A stretch of DNA of 64,000 nt from Rhizobacter sp. Root404 (lineage in GTDB: Bacteria > Pseudomonadota > Gammaproteobacteria > Burkholderiales > Burkholderiaceae_C): contig NZ_LMDS01000004.1 of NCBI RefSeq assembly GCF_001425865.1, positions 1,311,589 through 1,375,588 of the forward strand, given 5' to 3'. A program made the translations under genes and the position numbers. The notes beneath the pieces were generated by a model. The model did not search any database, was not told where the DNA came from, and was given only the letters and a program-made list of their open reading frames with translations. How positions within the stretch are numbered: the stretch's first letter is position 1; each line of letters opens with the position of its first letter. Of the stretch, positions 27,190 to 34,882 are shown piece by piece.

Positions 27190-27410
27190 GGATCTCGTTG
27201 GCCGAGGCGCTCTAGCTCGTTGACGCGCTGCGCTTCGGAAGTGGTCACGCCCTCGCGGACGCCAGCATCAGCCTCCTGCAGCTTCACCCATCCGAGCAGC
27301 GTCTGTGGTCTGCAACCGATCTTCAGAGCGATCGACTCCACGGCGGCCCACAGCGACGGGAATCGGCTCGTGCTCCTGCACGATCCGTGCGCCGCGCGCA
27401 CGAACATTCA
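27190..27410 (-). pseudogene. IS3-family transposase OrfA remnant
   Basis: The minus-strand translation contains [14 protein letters not shown], then [20 protein letters not shown] and [13 protein letters not shown]. This corresponds to the helix-turn-helix part of IS3-family OrfA (WAAIESIAxKIGC...LxxWVRQxExDxGxRxGxTTxExxRIKxLE). The preceding piece, ARIVQEHEP, is in another frame, the OrfA C-terminus is lost, and no OrfB is present. It is a decayed insertion-sequence fragment. Confidence 0.75.
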
Positions 27411-27685
27411 CGTCATGCAACCGGTCGCCGAATTCGGAGTTTCTCAGGCTTTCACCCCAGTCGCATCAAAGCAAAAAAACCGACGTTGCTTCGATTTGGG
27501 GATGTAGGCTTCATCTCCGCGATCTCAGCCCATGCGCGATTTCTTCCCAAGCTGAAAGCTAAACACCACGACTGAACCTAGGTTTACATCTATGCAATGC
27601 CTGAACCGACTCTTGCCTTCCTCGCAGAGAAGTACATAGGGAATGAGGTGTCGTGGAATTAGCCAGAGCCGGTGACGGACTGCCG

Positions 27686-27865
27686 CTAGAGCTTCTCAGT
27701 TAGCTCCCGCCGCCGCGCATCGATGCGGCTCTGAATGCGGTCGAAGACTTGGTTTGCCGGACGCGACAGCCCCGTACGCAGATAGGCCTGCCACGCGCGT
27801 TCGCCGGCAGCAAAAAACTCTGCCTGCGTCAGCGCACGGCGGAATGCTGGAACTGCGTCTTTCAT
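27686..27865 (-). CDS. small antitoxin-like hypothetical protein
   Basis: 59 residues from ATG at 27865; an in-frame GTG at 27874 would add MRT. The sequence is AVPAFRRALTQAEFFAAGER, then SRPANQVFDRIQSRIDARRR. It is all-helical and basic at the C-terminus, with the size and look of small antitoxins or relics of toxin-antitoxin modules. No toxin gene is adjacent, so the role remains open. It is the last gene before the composition changes to the core. Confidence 0.45.
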   Translation of the reverse strand: MKDAVPAFRRALTQAEFFAAGERAWQAYLRTGLSRPANQVFDRIQSRIDARRRELTEKL

Positions 27866-28241
27866 GGTTCGCACCGTAGCACCGAAAGCCTTGCGCCATG
27901 TCTTCCGAATGACCCGAGTCTGCTTAGGGCCGCGCTTACGCTATTTCGGGATGCGAAATCCGGTTTACGAAATGTCTGTCAAGCGTTGGTGCATCTAAGG
28001 CGTGAAAGTCAGTTCACGTTATTGCTGCGCGGCCAATAAGCACCATCAAGCAAATCGCCGACTTACACGCGAATGAGTTCGCGCTATTCGTTGGCATTGC
28101 CACAACTTTCTCGTCATTGTCCCAATGCTGACAAACGCTGCAGCGCCCGGCCGCGCGTCTGCTCAAGCGGGTTCCGTCCCACGTCGAAGAGCTTCACAAG
28201 CCGGACAGCCGGACTGCCGTTCGACCCCACGCCCCACCCGC
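27866..28241. other. intergenic at the edge of the accessory region
   Basis: No gene is recognised. The left half still has the lower-GC character of the accessory region; from about 28,130 the composition is that of the core. This stretch must contain the promoter of the surface-protein operon. No tRNA or clear attachment site is visible. Confidence 0.45.
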
Positions 28242-29702
28242 ATGACACTCGCCGCCCCGCCGATCTCCCCCTCGACACTGGCCGACCTGGCCGGCTCGCC
28301 CGGGGTCGCGCAGCGCTCGGACGCCGATCTGGCGCGTCGCGCGCTGGTGCTGCAAGCCGCGGTACTGGCCCACGCGACGATGAAGCCGGCCGCGACCGCC
28401 TTCGCGACCGAGCTGGCGGCCGGATTCGGCTGCGCGCGGGTCACCCTCGGCTTCGTCCGCCGCAGCGTGATCGAGCTCGTCGCCACCTCGCACGGCCGCG
28501 GCGATGCGCTGGTGGGCGCAGGTTTCGACGCGATCGCCGCGGCGATGGACGAGTCGGTCCAGCAAGGCGCGAGCGTCCACCTGCCGGCCCAACCCGGGGC
28601 GCGCTCGGTGATCCGGATCGCCCACCTGCGTCAGCTGCAGCGCCAGGGTGGCGCCATCGCCAGCGTGCCGCTGCTGCATGCCGGGGACGTGGTGGGCGCC
28701 GTCAGCTGCGAATGGGCCGCGGTGCCGGCCGCGCTGGCGAACGAGGTCGACCGCATCGAAACCCTGGTCAACCTGATCGGCCCGGTGCTGAACCTGATGC
28801 GGCTGCGCGAAGCGCCGTGGCATGAGCGGGCCCGCGGCGTGGTGCGCCGTGGCCTGCAGCGCCTGCGGGACCTGCACGACCGGCGCGTGCAGGTACTGCT
28901 GGCCGCCGGCGTGCTCGGCCTGGCCGCGCTCTGCGCGGTGCCGGCGCCGTACCGCGTCGGTGGGCACGCGCGCGTCGAGGGCCTGCTGCAGCGCTCGGTG
29001 GTCGCCCCCGCAGACGGTTATCTCAAGACGGTGCATGTGCGCCCGGGCGACCACGTGACGCAAGGCCAGGTGCTGGTCGAGATGGCCGACCAGGACCTGC
29101 AGCTGCAACGCCGCAAGTGGGCCAGCGAGCTGGGCCAGCACGAGAGCGCCCATGCGCTGGCGCTGGCCCGCGCCGATCGGTCGGCCCTGGTCGTCGCGCT
29201 CGCGCGCGCCGACCAGGCCCGCGCGCAGCTCGCGATGGTGGACGCGGACATCGCCCGCGCCCGGATCGTCGCCCCGCTGGACGGCGTCGTGATCCAGGGC
29301 GATCTGGCGCAGGCGATCGGCTCGCCGGTGGAGCGGGGCAAGCCGCTGCTGGTGATCGCGCCGAGCGCGGCCTACCGCATCGTCGTCGAGGTCGACGAGC
29401 GCGACATCGGCCAAGTGCAGGCCGGCCAGCCGGGGGCGCTCGCGCTCGGCGCGCTGCCGTGGGACACGCTGCCGATCGCGGTGAGCCGCGTCACGCCGAT
29501 CGCGCGCAGCGTCGACGGCCACAACGTGTTCGAGGTCGAGGCCGAACTGAGCGGCGCCGCCCGTGCCGACGTCGCCGCGCACATCCGGCCCGGGCTGGAA
29601 GGCGTCGCCAAGCTGACCGTGGACCAGCGCCCGCTCGCCTGGGCCTGGTCGCATCGACTCGTCGACTGGGTGCGCCTGAAGGCGTGGGCGTGGTGGGCGT
29701 GA
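28242..29702 (+). CDS. HlyD-family periplasmic adaptor with N-terminal GAF domain
   Basis: 486 residues from ATG at 28242; the frame is open further upstream, but that part is Arg/Pro shadow sequence. Residues about 30-185 resemble a GAF domain (FATELAAGFGCARVTLGFV, then ASVPLLHAGDVVGAVSCEW). One membrane helix lies at about 220-240 (VLLAAGVLGLAALCAV). Next come a lipoyl-type half motif (VVAPADGYLKTVHVRPGD), a short coiled coil, and the second half with a beta-barrel (ARIVAPLDGVVIQGDL). HlyD proteins bridge inner-membrane transporters to the outer membrane. A cytoplasmic GAF domain fused to one is unusual and could sense a ligand. The stop overlaps the next start by one base (TGATG). Confidence 0.82.
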   Translation: MTLAAPPISPSTLADLAGSPGVAQRSDADLARRALVLQAAVLAHATMKPAATAFATELAAGFGCARVTLGFVRRSVIELVATSHGRGDALVGAGFDAIAAAMDESVQQGASVHLPAQPGARSVIRIAHLRQLQRQGGAIASVPLLHAGDVVGAVSCEWAAVPAALANEVDRIETLVNLIGPVLNLMRLREAPWHERARGVVRRGLQRLRDLHDRRVQVLLAAGVLGLAALCAVPAPYRVGGHARVEGLLQRSVVAPADGYLKTVHVRPGDHVTQGQVLVEMADQDLQLQRRKWASELGQHESAHALALARADRSALVVALARADQARAQLAMVDADIARARIVAPLDGVVIQGDLAQAIGSPVERGKPLLVIAPSAAYRIVVEVDERDIGQVQAGQPGALALGALPWDTLPIAVSRVTPIARSVDGHNVFEVEAELSGAARADVAAHIRPGLEGVAKLTVDQRPLAWAWSHRLVDWVRLKAWAWWA

Positions 29703-31858
29703 TGCAGGAGACCCTGTTCAGCCCGCGCTGGTACCGCGTCGCCTCGCTGCGGCCGCAATTGCGCGCCCAGGTCGAGCTGCGCCGGCAGGACCAGCGCGGC
29801 GTCGCGTGGTTCCTGCTGCTCGACGAATCGTCCGACGAGGTGCGGCGCCTGAACCGCCTGGCCTATGAATTCGTCGGCCGCTGCGACGGCACGCTGACCG
29901 TCCAGGAGATCTGGGAGGCACTGCTCGCCGCCCGCCCCGAGGAGGCGATGACGCAGGACGAGATCGTGCGCCTGCTGATGGCGCTGCACGAGCGCGGACT
30001 GGTCGACTTCGATCGGGCGGCGAACGTCGAGGCGGTGTTCCGCGCGCGCGCCGTCAAGCGACGGCGCCAGCGCCTGCAGGGCGTCAACCCGCTCGCCTTC
30101 CGGCTCGCGATGTTCGATCCGTCGGCGCTGTTGACCCGGCTGCAGCCGCTCGCGCCGTGGGTCTTCTCGAGCGGCATGCTGGCGCTGTGGCTGGTCGGCG
30201 TGCTGTGCGCCGCCACGTCCGCCGCGATGCAGGCCGGCGGGCTGTTCGCGCACGCCGCGCGGCTGCTGGCCTCGCCCGGCTACGTTTTCATGACCTGGTT
30301 GATGTACCCGCTGATCAAGGCGGTGCACGAAGCCGCGCATGCGCTGGCGGTGCAGCGCTGGGGCGCCGCGGTGCACCAGGCCGGCGTGACGCTGCTGATG
30401 CTGACGCCGGTGCCGTTCGTCAACGCCTCGGCCGCCGACGGCTTCCGCCACCGCCACCAGCGCGCGCTGGTCAGCGCCGCCGGCATCATGGCCGAGCTGG
30501 CGATCGCGGCGCTCGCGCTGGCCGTCTGGTCGGTCGTGCAGCCCGGCCTGGTGCAGGACCTGGCGCTGCTCGCGGTGCTGATCGGCGCGGTCTCGACCGT
30601 GCTCGTCAACGGCAACCCGCTGATGCGTTTCGACGGCTACTACCTCTTCTGCGACCTGCTCGACCTGCGCAACCTCGGCCTGCGCAGCACCCAGTGGTGG
30701 ACCCAGTGCCTCGCCCGCGTCCTGCTCGGCACGCCGCCGGCCGCCCCGCTGCGCCCGCTGCCGGGCGAGCGCGTGTGGCTCGCGGCGTACGCGCCGCTGG
30801 CGACCCTCTACCGGTTCGCGCTCGCGCTCGCCGTCGGCCTGTGGGTCGGCAGCTTCTCGGCGCTGCTCGGCGTCGCCATCGGCATCTTCATCGTCTACGG
30901 CACCGTGCTCAAGCCGCTGCGGGCCGGCCTGCGCGTGGTCTTCGGCAGCGGCTCGCTGCGCGGCGTCTTGCGCGGCGTGGCGGCCGGCGCCGCCCTGTGC
31001 GTCGCCCTCACGCTGATCCCGGTGCCGTTCAGCACGCTGGCGCAAGGCGTCGTCTGGCTGCCCGAGCGCGCGCAGATCCGCGCCGGCACCGACGGCTTCA
31101 TCGCGCAGTTCGCCGCGCGCGACGGCCAGCGCGTGCACGCCGGCGAACTGATCGCGACGCTGCGCGACGACCGGCTGCAAGCCACGGCCGCGGCCCTGGC
31201 CGCCGACGCGACCGATCTGGAGGTCGCGATGTTCCAGGCCCAGGCCAACGAGCCCGACAAGGTGCCCGCGCTGCGCGAGAAGCTCGCCTACAGCCGCGCC
31301 GAGGCCGCGCGCAACGACGAGAAGATCGCGCAGCTCGAACTGCGCGCGCCAGCCGACGGCGTGCTCGTGGTGCCGCACCAGGCCGATCTGGTCGGCAGCC
31401 ATTTCAAGAAGGGCGACCTGGTCGGCCACCTGATCACCGGCGACCCGCTGACCGTGCGCGTCGCGCTGCCGCAGGAGCAGGCCGACCTGGTGCGCCGCCG
31501 CACCGGCAGCGCGTCCCTCCCCGTGGGTGTACGCCTGGCCGAGGACCCGGGCCGCCTGCGAACCGGCAGCGTGCGACGCGACATGGACGGGGCCGTCACG
31601 CGCCTGCCCAGCGCCGCGCTCGGGGAACTCGGCGGGGGCGCCATCGCGATCGACCCGACCGAGAAGGACGGCATGACCCCGCGCGCGCCGGTGGTGCTGT
31701 TGGACGTGGAGCTCGCCGGCGTCCGGCCGGCCGACATCGGCGAGCGCATCGGTGCGCGCGCGCTGGTGCGCTTCGATCACGGCACCCTGCCCGTGGTGCA
31801 GCAGGCGCTGCGCCAGCTGCGGCAGCTCGTGCTGCAGCACTTCAACCCCGCTGGATGA
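29702..31858 (+). CDS. PqqD-like / M50 site-2 protease / lipoyl-domain fusion membrane protein
   Basis: 718 residues from ATG at 29702. Residues 30-105 look like a PqqD-type winged helix (LNRLAYEFVGRCDGTLTVQE, then LLMALHERGLVDF), the fold used as leader-binding element in peptide-modification systems. A multi-helix membrane region follows with HEAAH at 209-213 and NPLMRFDG at 305-312, the zinc motif and Asp motif of M50 (site-2) proteases. The C-terminal part is a HlyD-like lipoyl/coiled-coil adaptor (IRAGTDGFIAQF, then LELRAPADGVLVVPHQ). One chain thus combines possible substrate recognition, intramembrane protease and periplasmic adaptor. It overlaps the next gene by four bases (ATGA). Its substrate is probably the giant surface protein downstream (inference). 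Confidence 0.8.
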   Translation: MQETLFSPRWYRVASLRPQLRAQVELRRQDQRGVAWFLLLDESSDEVRRLNRLAYEFVGRCDGTLTVQEIWEALLAARPEEAMTQDEIVRLLMALHERGLVDFDRAANVEAVFRARAVKRRRQRLQGVNPLAFRLAMFDPSALLTRLQPLAPWVFSSGMLALWLVGVLCAATSAAMQAGGLFAHAARLLASPGYVFMTWLMYPLIKAVHEAAHALAVQRWGAAVHQAGVTLLMLTPVPFVNASAADGFRHRHQRALVSAAGIMAELAIAALALAVWSVVQPGLVQDLALLAVLIGAVSTVLVNGNPLMRFDGYYLFCDLLDLRNLGLRSTQWWTQCLARVLLGTPPAAPLRPLPGERVWLAAYAPLATLYRFALALAVGLWVGSFSALLGVAIGIFIVYGTVLKPLRAGLRVVFGSGSLRGVLRGVAAGAALCVALTLIPVPFSTLAQGVVWLPERAQIRAGTDGFIAQFAARDGQRVHAGELIATLRDDRLQATAAALAADATDLEVAMFQAQANEPDKVPALREKLAYSRAEAARNDEKIAQLELRAPADGVLVVPHQADLVGSHFKKGDLVGHLITGDPLTVRVALPQEQADLVRRRTGSASLPVGVRLAEDPGRLRTGSVRRDMDGAVTRLPSAALGELGGGAIAIDPTEKDGMTPRAPVVLLDVELAGVRPADIGERIGARALVRFDHGTLPVVQQALRQLRQLVLQHFNPAG

Positions 31859-33927
31859 GACCCGTCATGACTCCGCGCTTCGATGGCGCCCACGCGCTGC
31901 CCTTTCCCGGCATCCGCTGGGGCGACTACCCCGAACTGGCCGAACCCGGCGGCGCCACGCCCGACGCGCCGCCGCGCCGCACCGGCCGGCCGTTCGGCGC
32001 CCGCGAGGCCGCGCGCCGCCTCGAGCGCGTGCGCGCGCACGCCGGCGCCTGGGCGACCCTGACCGAGTCGGCGCTCCTCGACGCGCGGCACGACCTGCAC
32101 CTGGCGATCGCGCGCCACGGCCTGGCCACCCAGCAGGCCGATCGCTGCTGCGCCTTCGTCGTCGAGGCGGCGCGGCGGGCGCTCGGCCAGCGGGCCTACG
32201 ACGGCCAGGTGCTGGCCGCGCTGCACATGCTCGACAACCGGCTCGCCGAGATGGCGACGGGCGAGGGCAAGTCGCTCGCGGTGGCGCTCGCCGCGGGCAT
32301 GGCGGGGCTCGCCGGCATCCCGGTCCACGTGATCACCGCCAACGACTACCTGGTGGTGCGCGACGCGCGGACCTTCAAGCCGCTGTTCGAGCGGCTCGGC
32401 CTCGGGGTCGCCAGCGTCGTGCAGCGCGACCAGCCGGACGCGCGCCGCAGCGCCTACGCGCACGCGATCGTCTACGTCACAGCCCGCGAAGTCGCGTTCG
32501 ACTACCTGCGCGATCGCCTGTCGCACGGCGGCGGCAGCTCGGCGCTGCAGCAGCGCGTCGACGCGATCGCGCAGCGCGCGAGCGGTGGCGATCGGCCGCA
32601 GCGCCTGCTGCGCGGCCTGTGCATGGCGATCGTCGACGAGGCCGACTCGATCCTGATCGACGAAGCGCAGACGCCGCTGGTCCTGTCGCGCGAGGTCGAC
32701 GCCAGCGCCGGCCGCGCCTTCCTGTGGCAGGCCTGGGCGCTGTCGGGCCGGCTCGACGCCGGGCGCGACTTCGTGCCGCACCCGCGCGAGCGCCGCGTCA
32801 CGTTGACCGACGCCGGCCGCGCGCGCATCGGCGCGCTGGCCGCCCGGCTGCAACCGGTCTGGAAGAACGCCCGCCACCGCGAGGACACGATCGCCACCGC
32901 ACTCGCGGCCCGCCACGTGCTGCAGCGCGACCTCGACTACATCGTGATCGCACCGGCGGCCGGCGCGGCGCCCGGCGCCGCCGACCCCCGCGGTGCCGCG
33001 ATCGCGATCGTCGACCCGACCACCGGCCGCATCGCCGAAGGCCGCCGCTGGGCCAGCGGGCTGCACGCGCTCGTCGCGATCAAGGAAGGCTGCCGGCCCG
33101 ACGCCGATCTCGAGACGCTGGCGCGGATCACGTTCCAGCGCTTCTTCCGCCGCTACCACCGCCTCGGCGGCATGAGCGGCACGCTGCGCGAGGCACGCGG
33201 CGAGCTGGCGCGCGTCTACGGCCTGGCGACCGTGGCGATCGCGCCGCGACGCCCGAGCCAGCGGGCGCAGTGGCCGATGCGCTTGTACGCCACCGATGCC
33301 GCGCGCTGGGACGCCGTGGTGCAGCGCGCGCGGCAACTGGCGTCGTACGGGCGCCCGGTGCTGATCGGCACCGATTCGGTCGCCGACTCGGCGGCGCTGA
33401 CGGCGCAGCTGCGGCGCGCGGGCATCCCGCCGGCGCTGCTGAACGCCAACTTCGATGCCGACGAGGCCGCGATCGTCGCGCGCGCCGGCGTCGCCGGCCA
33501 GGTGACCGTGGCGACGCTGATGGCCGGCCGCGGCACCGACATCGTGCCGGACGAGCGCGCGCTGCAGGCCGGCGGCCTGCACGTGATCGCCTGCCAGCAC
33601 AACGCCTCGCGCCGGCTCGACCGCCAGCTCGCCGGCCGCGCCGGGCGGCAGGGCCAGCCGGGCAGCGTGGAAGTCTGGCTGTCGCTGGAATCGACCGGCT
33701 TCTCGATCGACCGACCCATGGCCGCTGTCGCCCGACTCGCGCGGGCGTTCGTGCTCGAGCGAGAAGTGCAATGGCCCGGGCGCCTTCTGTCCACGCTGCT
33801 GTCGCTGCAGCAACGCCGCCGCGAAGCCCGAGCGGCGCGCGCGCGCACCGCGCTGCTGAGCGTCGACGGCGCACTCGAACAGCGCCTCCCGTTCGGCCAC
33901 GACCGACTCACCAAGGACCACTCATGA
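31855..33927 (+). CDS. SecA-like ATPase, shortened paralogue
   Basis: 690 residues from ATG at 31855; the next ATG at 31867 is also possible. SecA motifs are clear: EMATGEGKSL (P-loop at 136-140), ITANDYLVVRD, IVDEADSILIDEAQTPLVLS (Walker B at 260), HRLGGMSGTLREA, LMAGRGTDIV near 556 and GRAGRQGQPGS near 594. It is about 200 residues shorter than housekeeping SecA and lacks the C-terminal zinc-binding tail. The helical wing and scaffold are reduced. Accessory SecAs drive export of specific large, serine-rich or glycosylated surface proteins in other bacteria. Here it sits inside a surface-protein operon, overlapping both neighbours by ATGA, so a dedicated export role is likely. Confidence 0.85.
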   Translation: MRPVMTPRFDGAHALPFPGIRWGDYPELAEPGGATPDAPPRRTGRPFGAREAARRLERVRAHAGAWATLTESALLDARHDLHLAIARHGLATQQADRCCAFVVEAARRALGQRAYDGQVLAALHMLDNRLAEMATGEGKSLAVALAAGMAGLAGIPVHVITANDYLVVRDARTFKPLFERLGLGVASVVQRDQPDARRSAYAHAIVYVTAREVAFDYLRDRLSHGGGSSALQQRVDAIAQRASGGDRPQRLLRGLCMAIVDEADSILIDEAQTPLVLSREVDASAGRAFLWQAWALSGRLDAGRDFVPHPRERRVTLTDAGRARIGALAARLQPVWKNARHREDTIATALAARHVLQRDLDYIVIAPAAGAAPGAADPRGAAIAIVDPTTGRIAEGRRWASGLHALVAIKEGCRPDADLETLARITFQRFFRRYHRLGGMSGTLREARGELARVYGLATVAIAPRRPSQRAQWPMRLYATDAARWDAVVQRARQLASYGRPVLIGTDSVADSAALTAQLRRAGIPPALLNANFDADEAAIVARAGVAGQVTVATLMAGRGTDIVPDERALQAGGLHVIACQHNASRRLDRQLAGRAGRQGQPGSVEVWLSLESTGFSIDRPMAAVARLARAFVLEREVQWPGRLLSTLLSLQQRRREARAARARTALLSVDGALEQRLPFGHDRLTKDHS

Positions 33928-34874
33928 CTGCCTCCCGACTGTTGTCGGCCGCACTGCCGATCGCGCTGACCGCCTGCCTCTTCACCGCCCCGCCCGGCCG
34001 GGCGCAGGCCCAGACTCCCTTTCCTTCGAGCGCGTCGTCATCCGCATTGCTCGCCTGCCTGATCGTGCCCGACCGCGTCGCCGAACTCGGCAGCCCGGTG
34101 ATCGGCGTGGTCGACGAGGTGCTGGTCGAGCGCGGCGACACCGTTCGCAAGGGCCAGGTGCTGGCCCGCCTGCGCGCGGAGGTCGAACGCGCCGCCAGCA
34201 ACGTGGTGCGCTCGCGCGCCGACAGCGAGGCCGAATTACGCGGCGCGATCGCCGGCCACGACCTGGCGCAGCAGAAGCTCGAGCGCACGCGCTCGCTGGC
34301 GGCGCAGAACTTCGTCTCGGCCCAGGCGGTCGAGCAGGCCGAGGCCGAGCAGCGCGTCGCGAAGGAGCGCATGCAGCAGGCCCGCGAGCAGCTCGGCACG
34401 AGTGCGCGCGAGGTCACCAGCGCGCAGGCGCAGCTCGCGCAGCGCATCCTGCGCGCGCCATTCGACGGCGTGATCACCGAGCGCTACGTGAACCCCGGCG
34501 AACGCGTCGAGGACAAGCCGATGCTGAAGATCGCGGTCATCAGCCGCCTGAAGGTCGAGGTCGTCGCGTCGACCAGCCTGTTCGGCAGCCTGCGGCTCGG
34601 CCAGGAGCTGAGCGTGCAGCCCGAGCTGGCCGGCAGCGGGCCGCGCACGGCCCGCATCGCCCAGATCGACCGCGTGCTCGAGCCGGCGAGCAACACCTTC
34701 CGCCTGCGCCTGGACTTGCCGAACGACGACGGCGCCCTGCCCGCCGGCCTGCGCTGCAAGGCCGCGCTGGCCGGCCCGCCCGGGCCGGCGCGCGGGGCGG
34801 TGCGCTCCGGCCTCGAACTCACGCCGGCCTCGACCGGCCCGACCGGCGCGCGCCCCGCCCCGGCGACCCGCTGA
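33924..34874 (+). CDS. HlyD-family efflux adaptor
   Basis: 316 residues from ATG at 33924. A signal peptide with a Cys (LLSAALPIALTACLFTAP) allows either a lipoprotein or a cleaved periplasmic form. Next come a lipoyl half motif (VIGVVDEVLVERGDTVRKG), a long coiled-coil hairpin (residues about 90-170) and the second half (ILRAPFDGVITERYVNPGE) with a beta-barrel. It is shorter than the first adaptor and close to RND/MacA-type adaptors. No ABC or RND pump and no TolC gene is in the operon, so it may work with chromosomally distant partners or with the M50 fusion protein. Confidence 0.82.
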   Translation: MTASRLLSAALPIALTACLFTAPPGRAQAQTPFPSSASSSALLACLIVPDRVAELGSPVIGVVDEVLVERGDTVRKGQVLARLRAEVERAASNVVRSRADSEAELRGAIAGHDLAQQKLERTRSLAAQNFVSAQAVEQAEAEQRVAKERMQQAREQLGTSAREVTSAQAQLAQRILRAPFDGVITERYVNPGERVEDKPMLKIAVISRLKVEVVASTSLFGSLRLGQELSVQPELAGSGPRTARIAQIDRVLEPASNTFRLRLDLPNDDGALPAGLRCKAALAGPPGPARGAVRSGLELTPASTGPTGARPAPATR

Positions 34875-34882
34875 CCCACCCG

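Noticed and set aside
28125..28241. Upstream extension of the GAF-HlyD gene
   Set aside because: The extension is Arg/Pro/Gln-rich without a ribosome site; the ATG at 28242 begins domain-like sequence.
29372..31840. Minus-strand open frame of 822 codons
   Set aside because: It is antisense to the M50 fusion gene, Gln/His/Arg-rich, and has no recognisable domain; the plus-strand gene has clear motifs.
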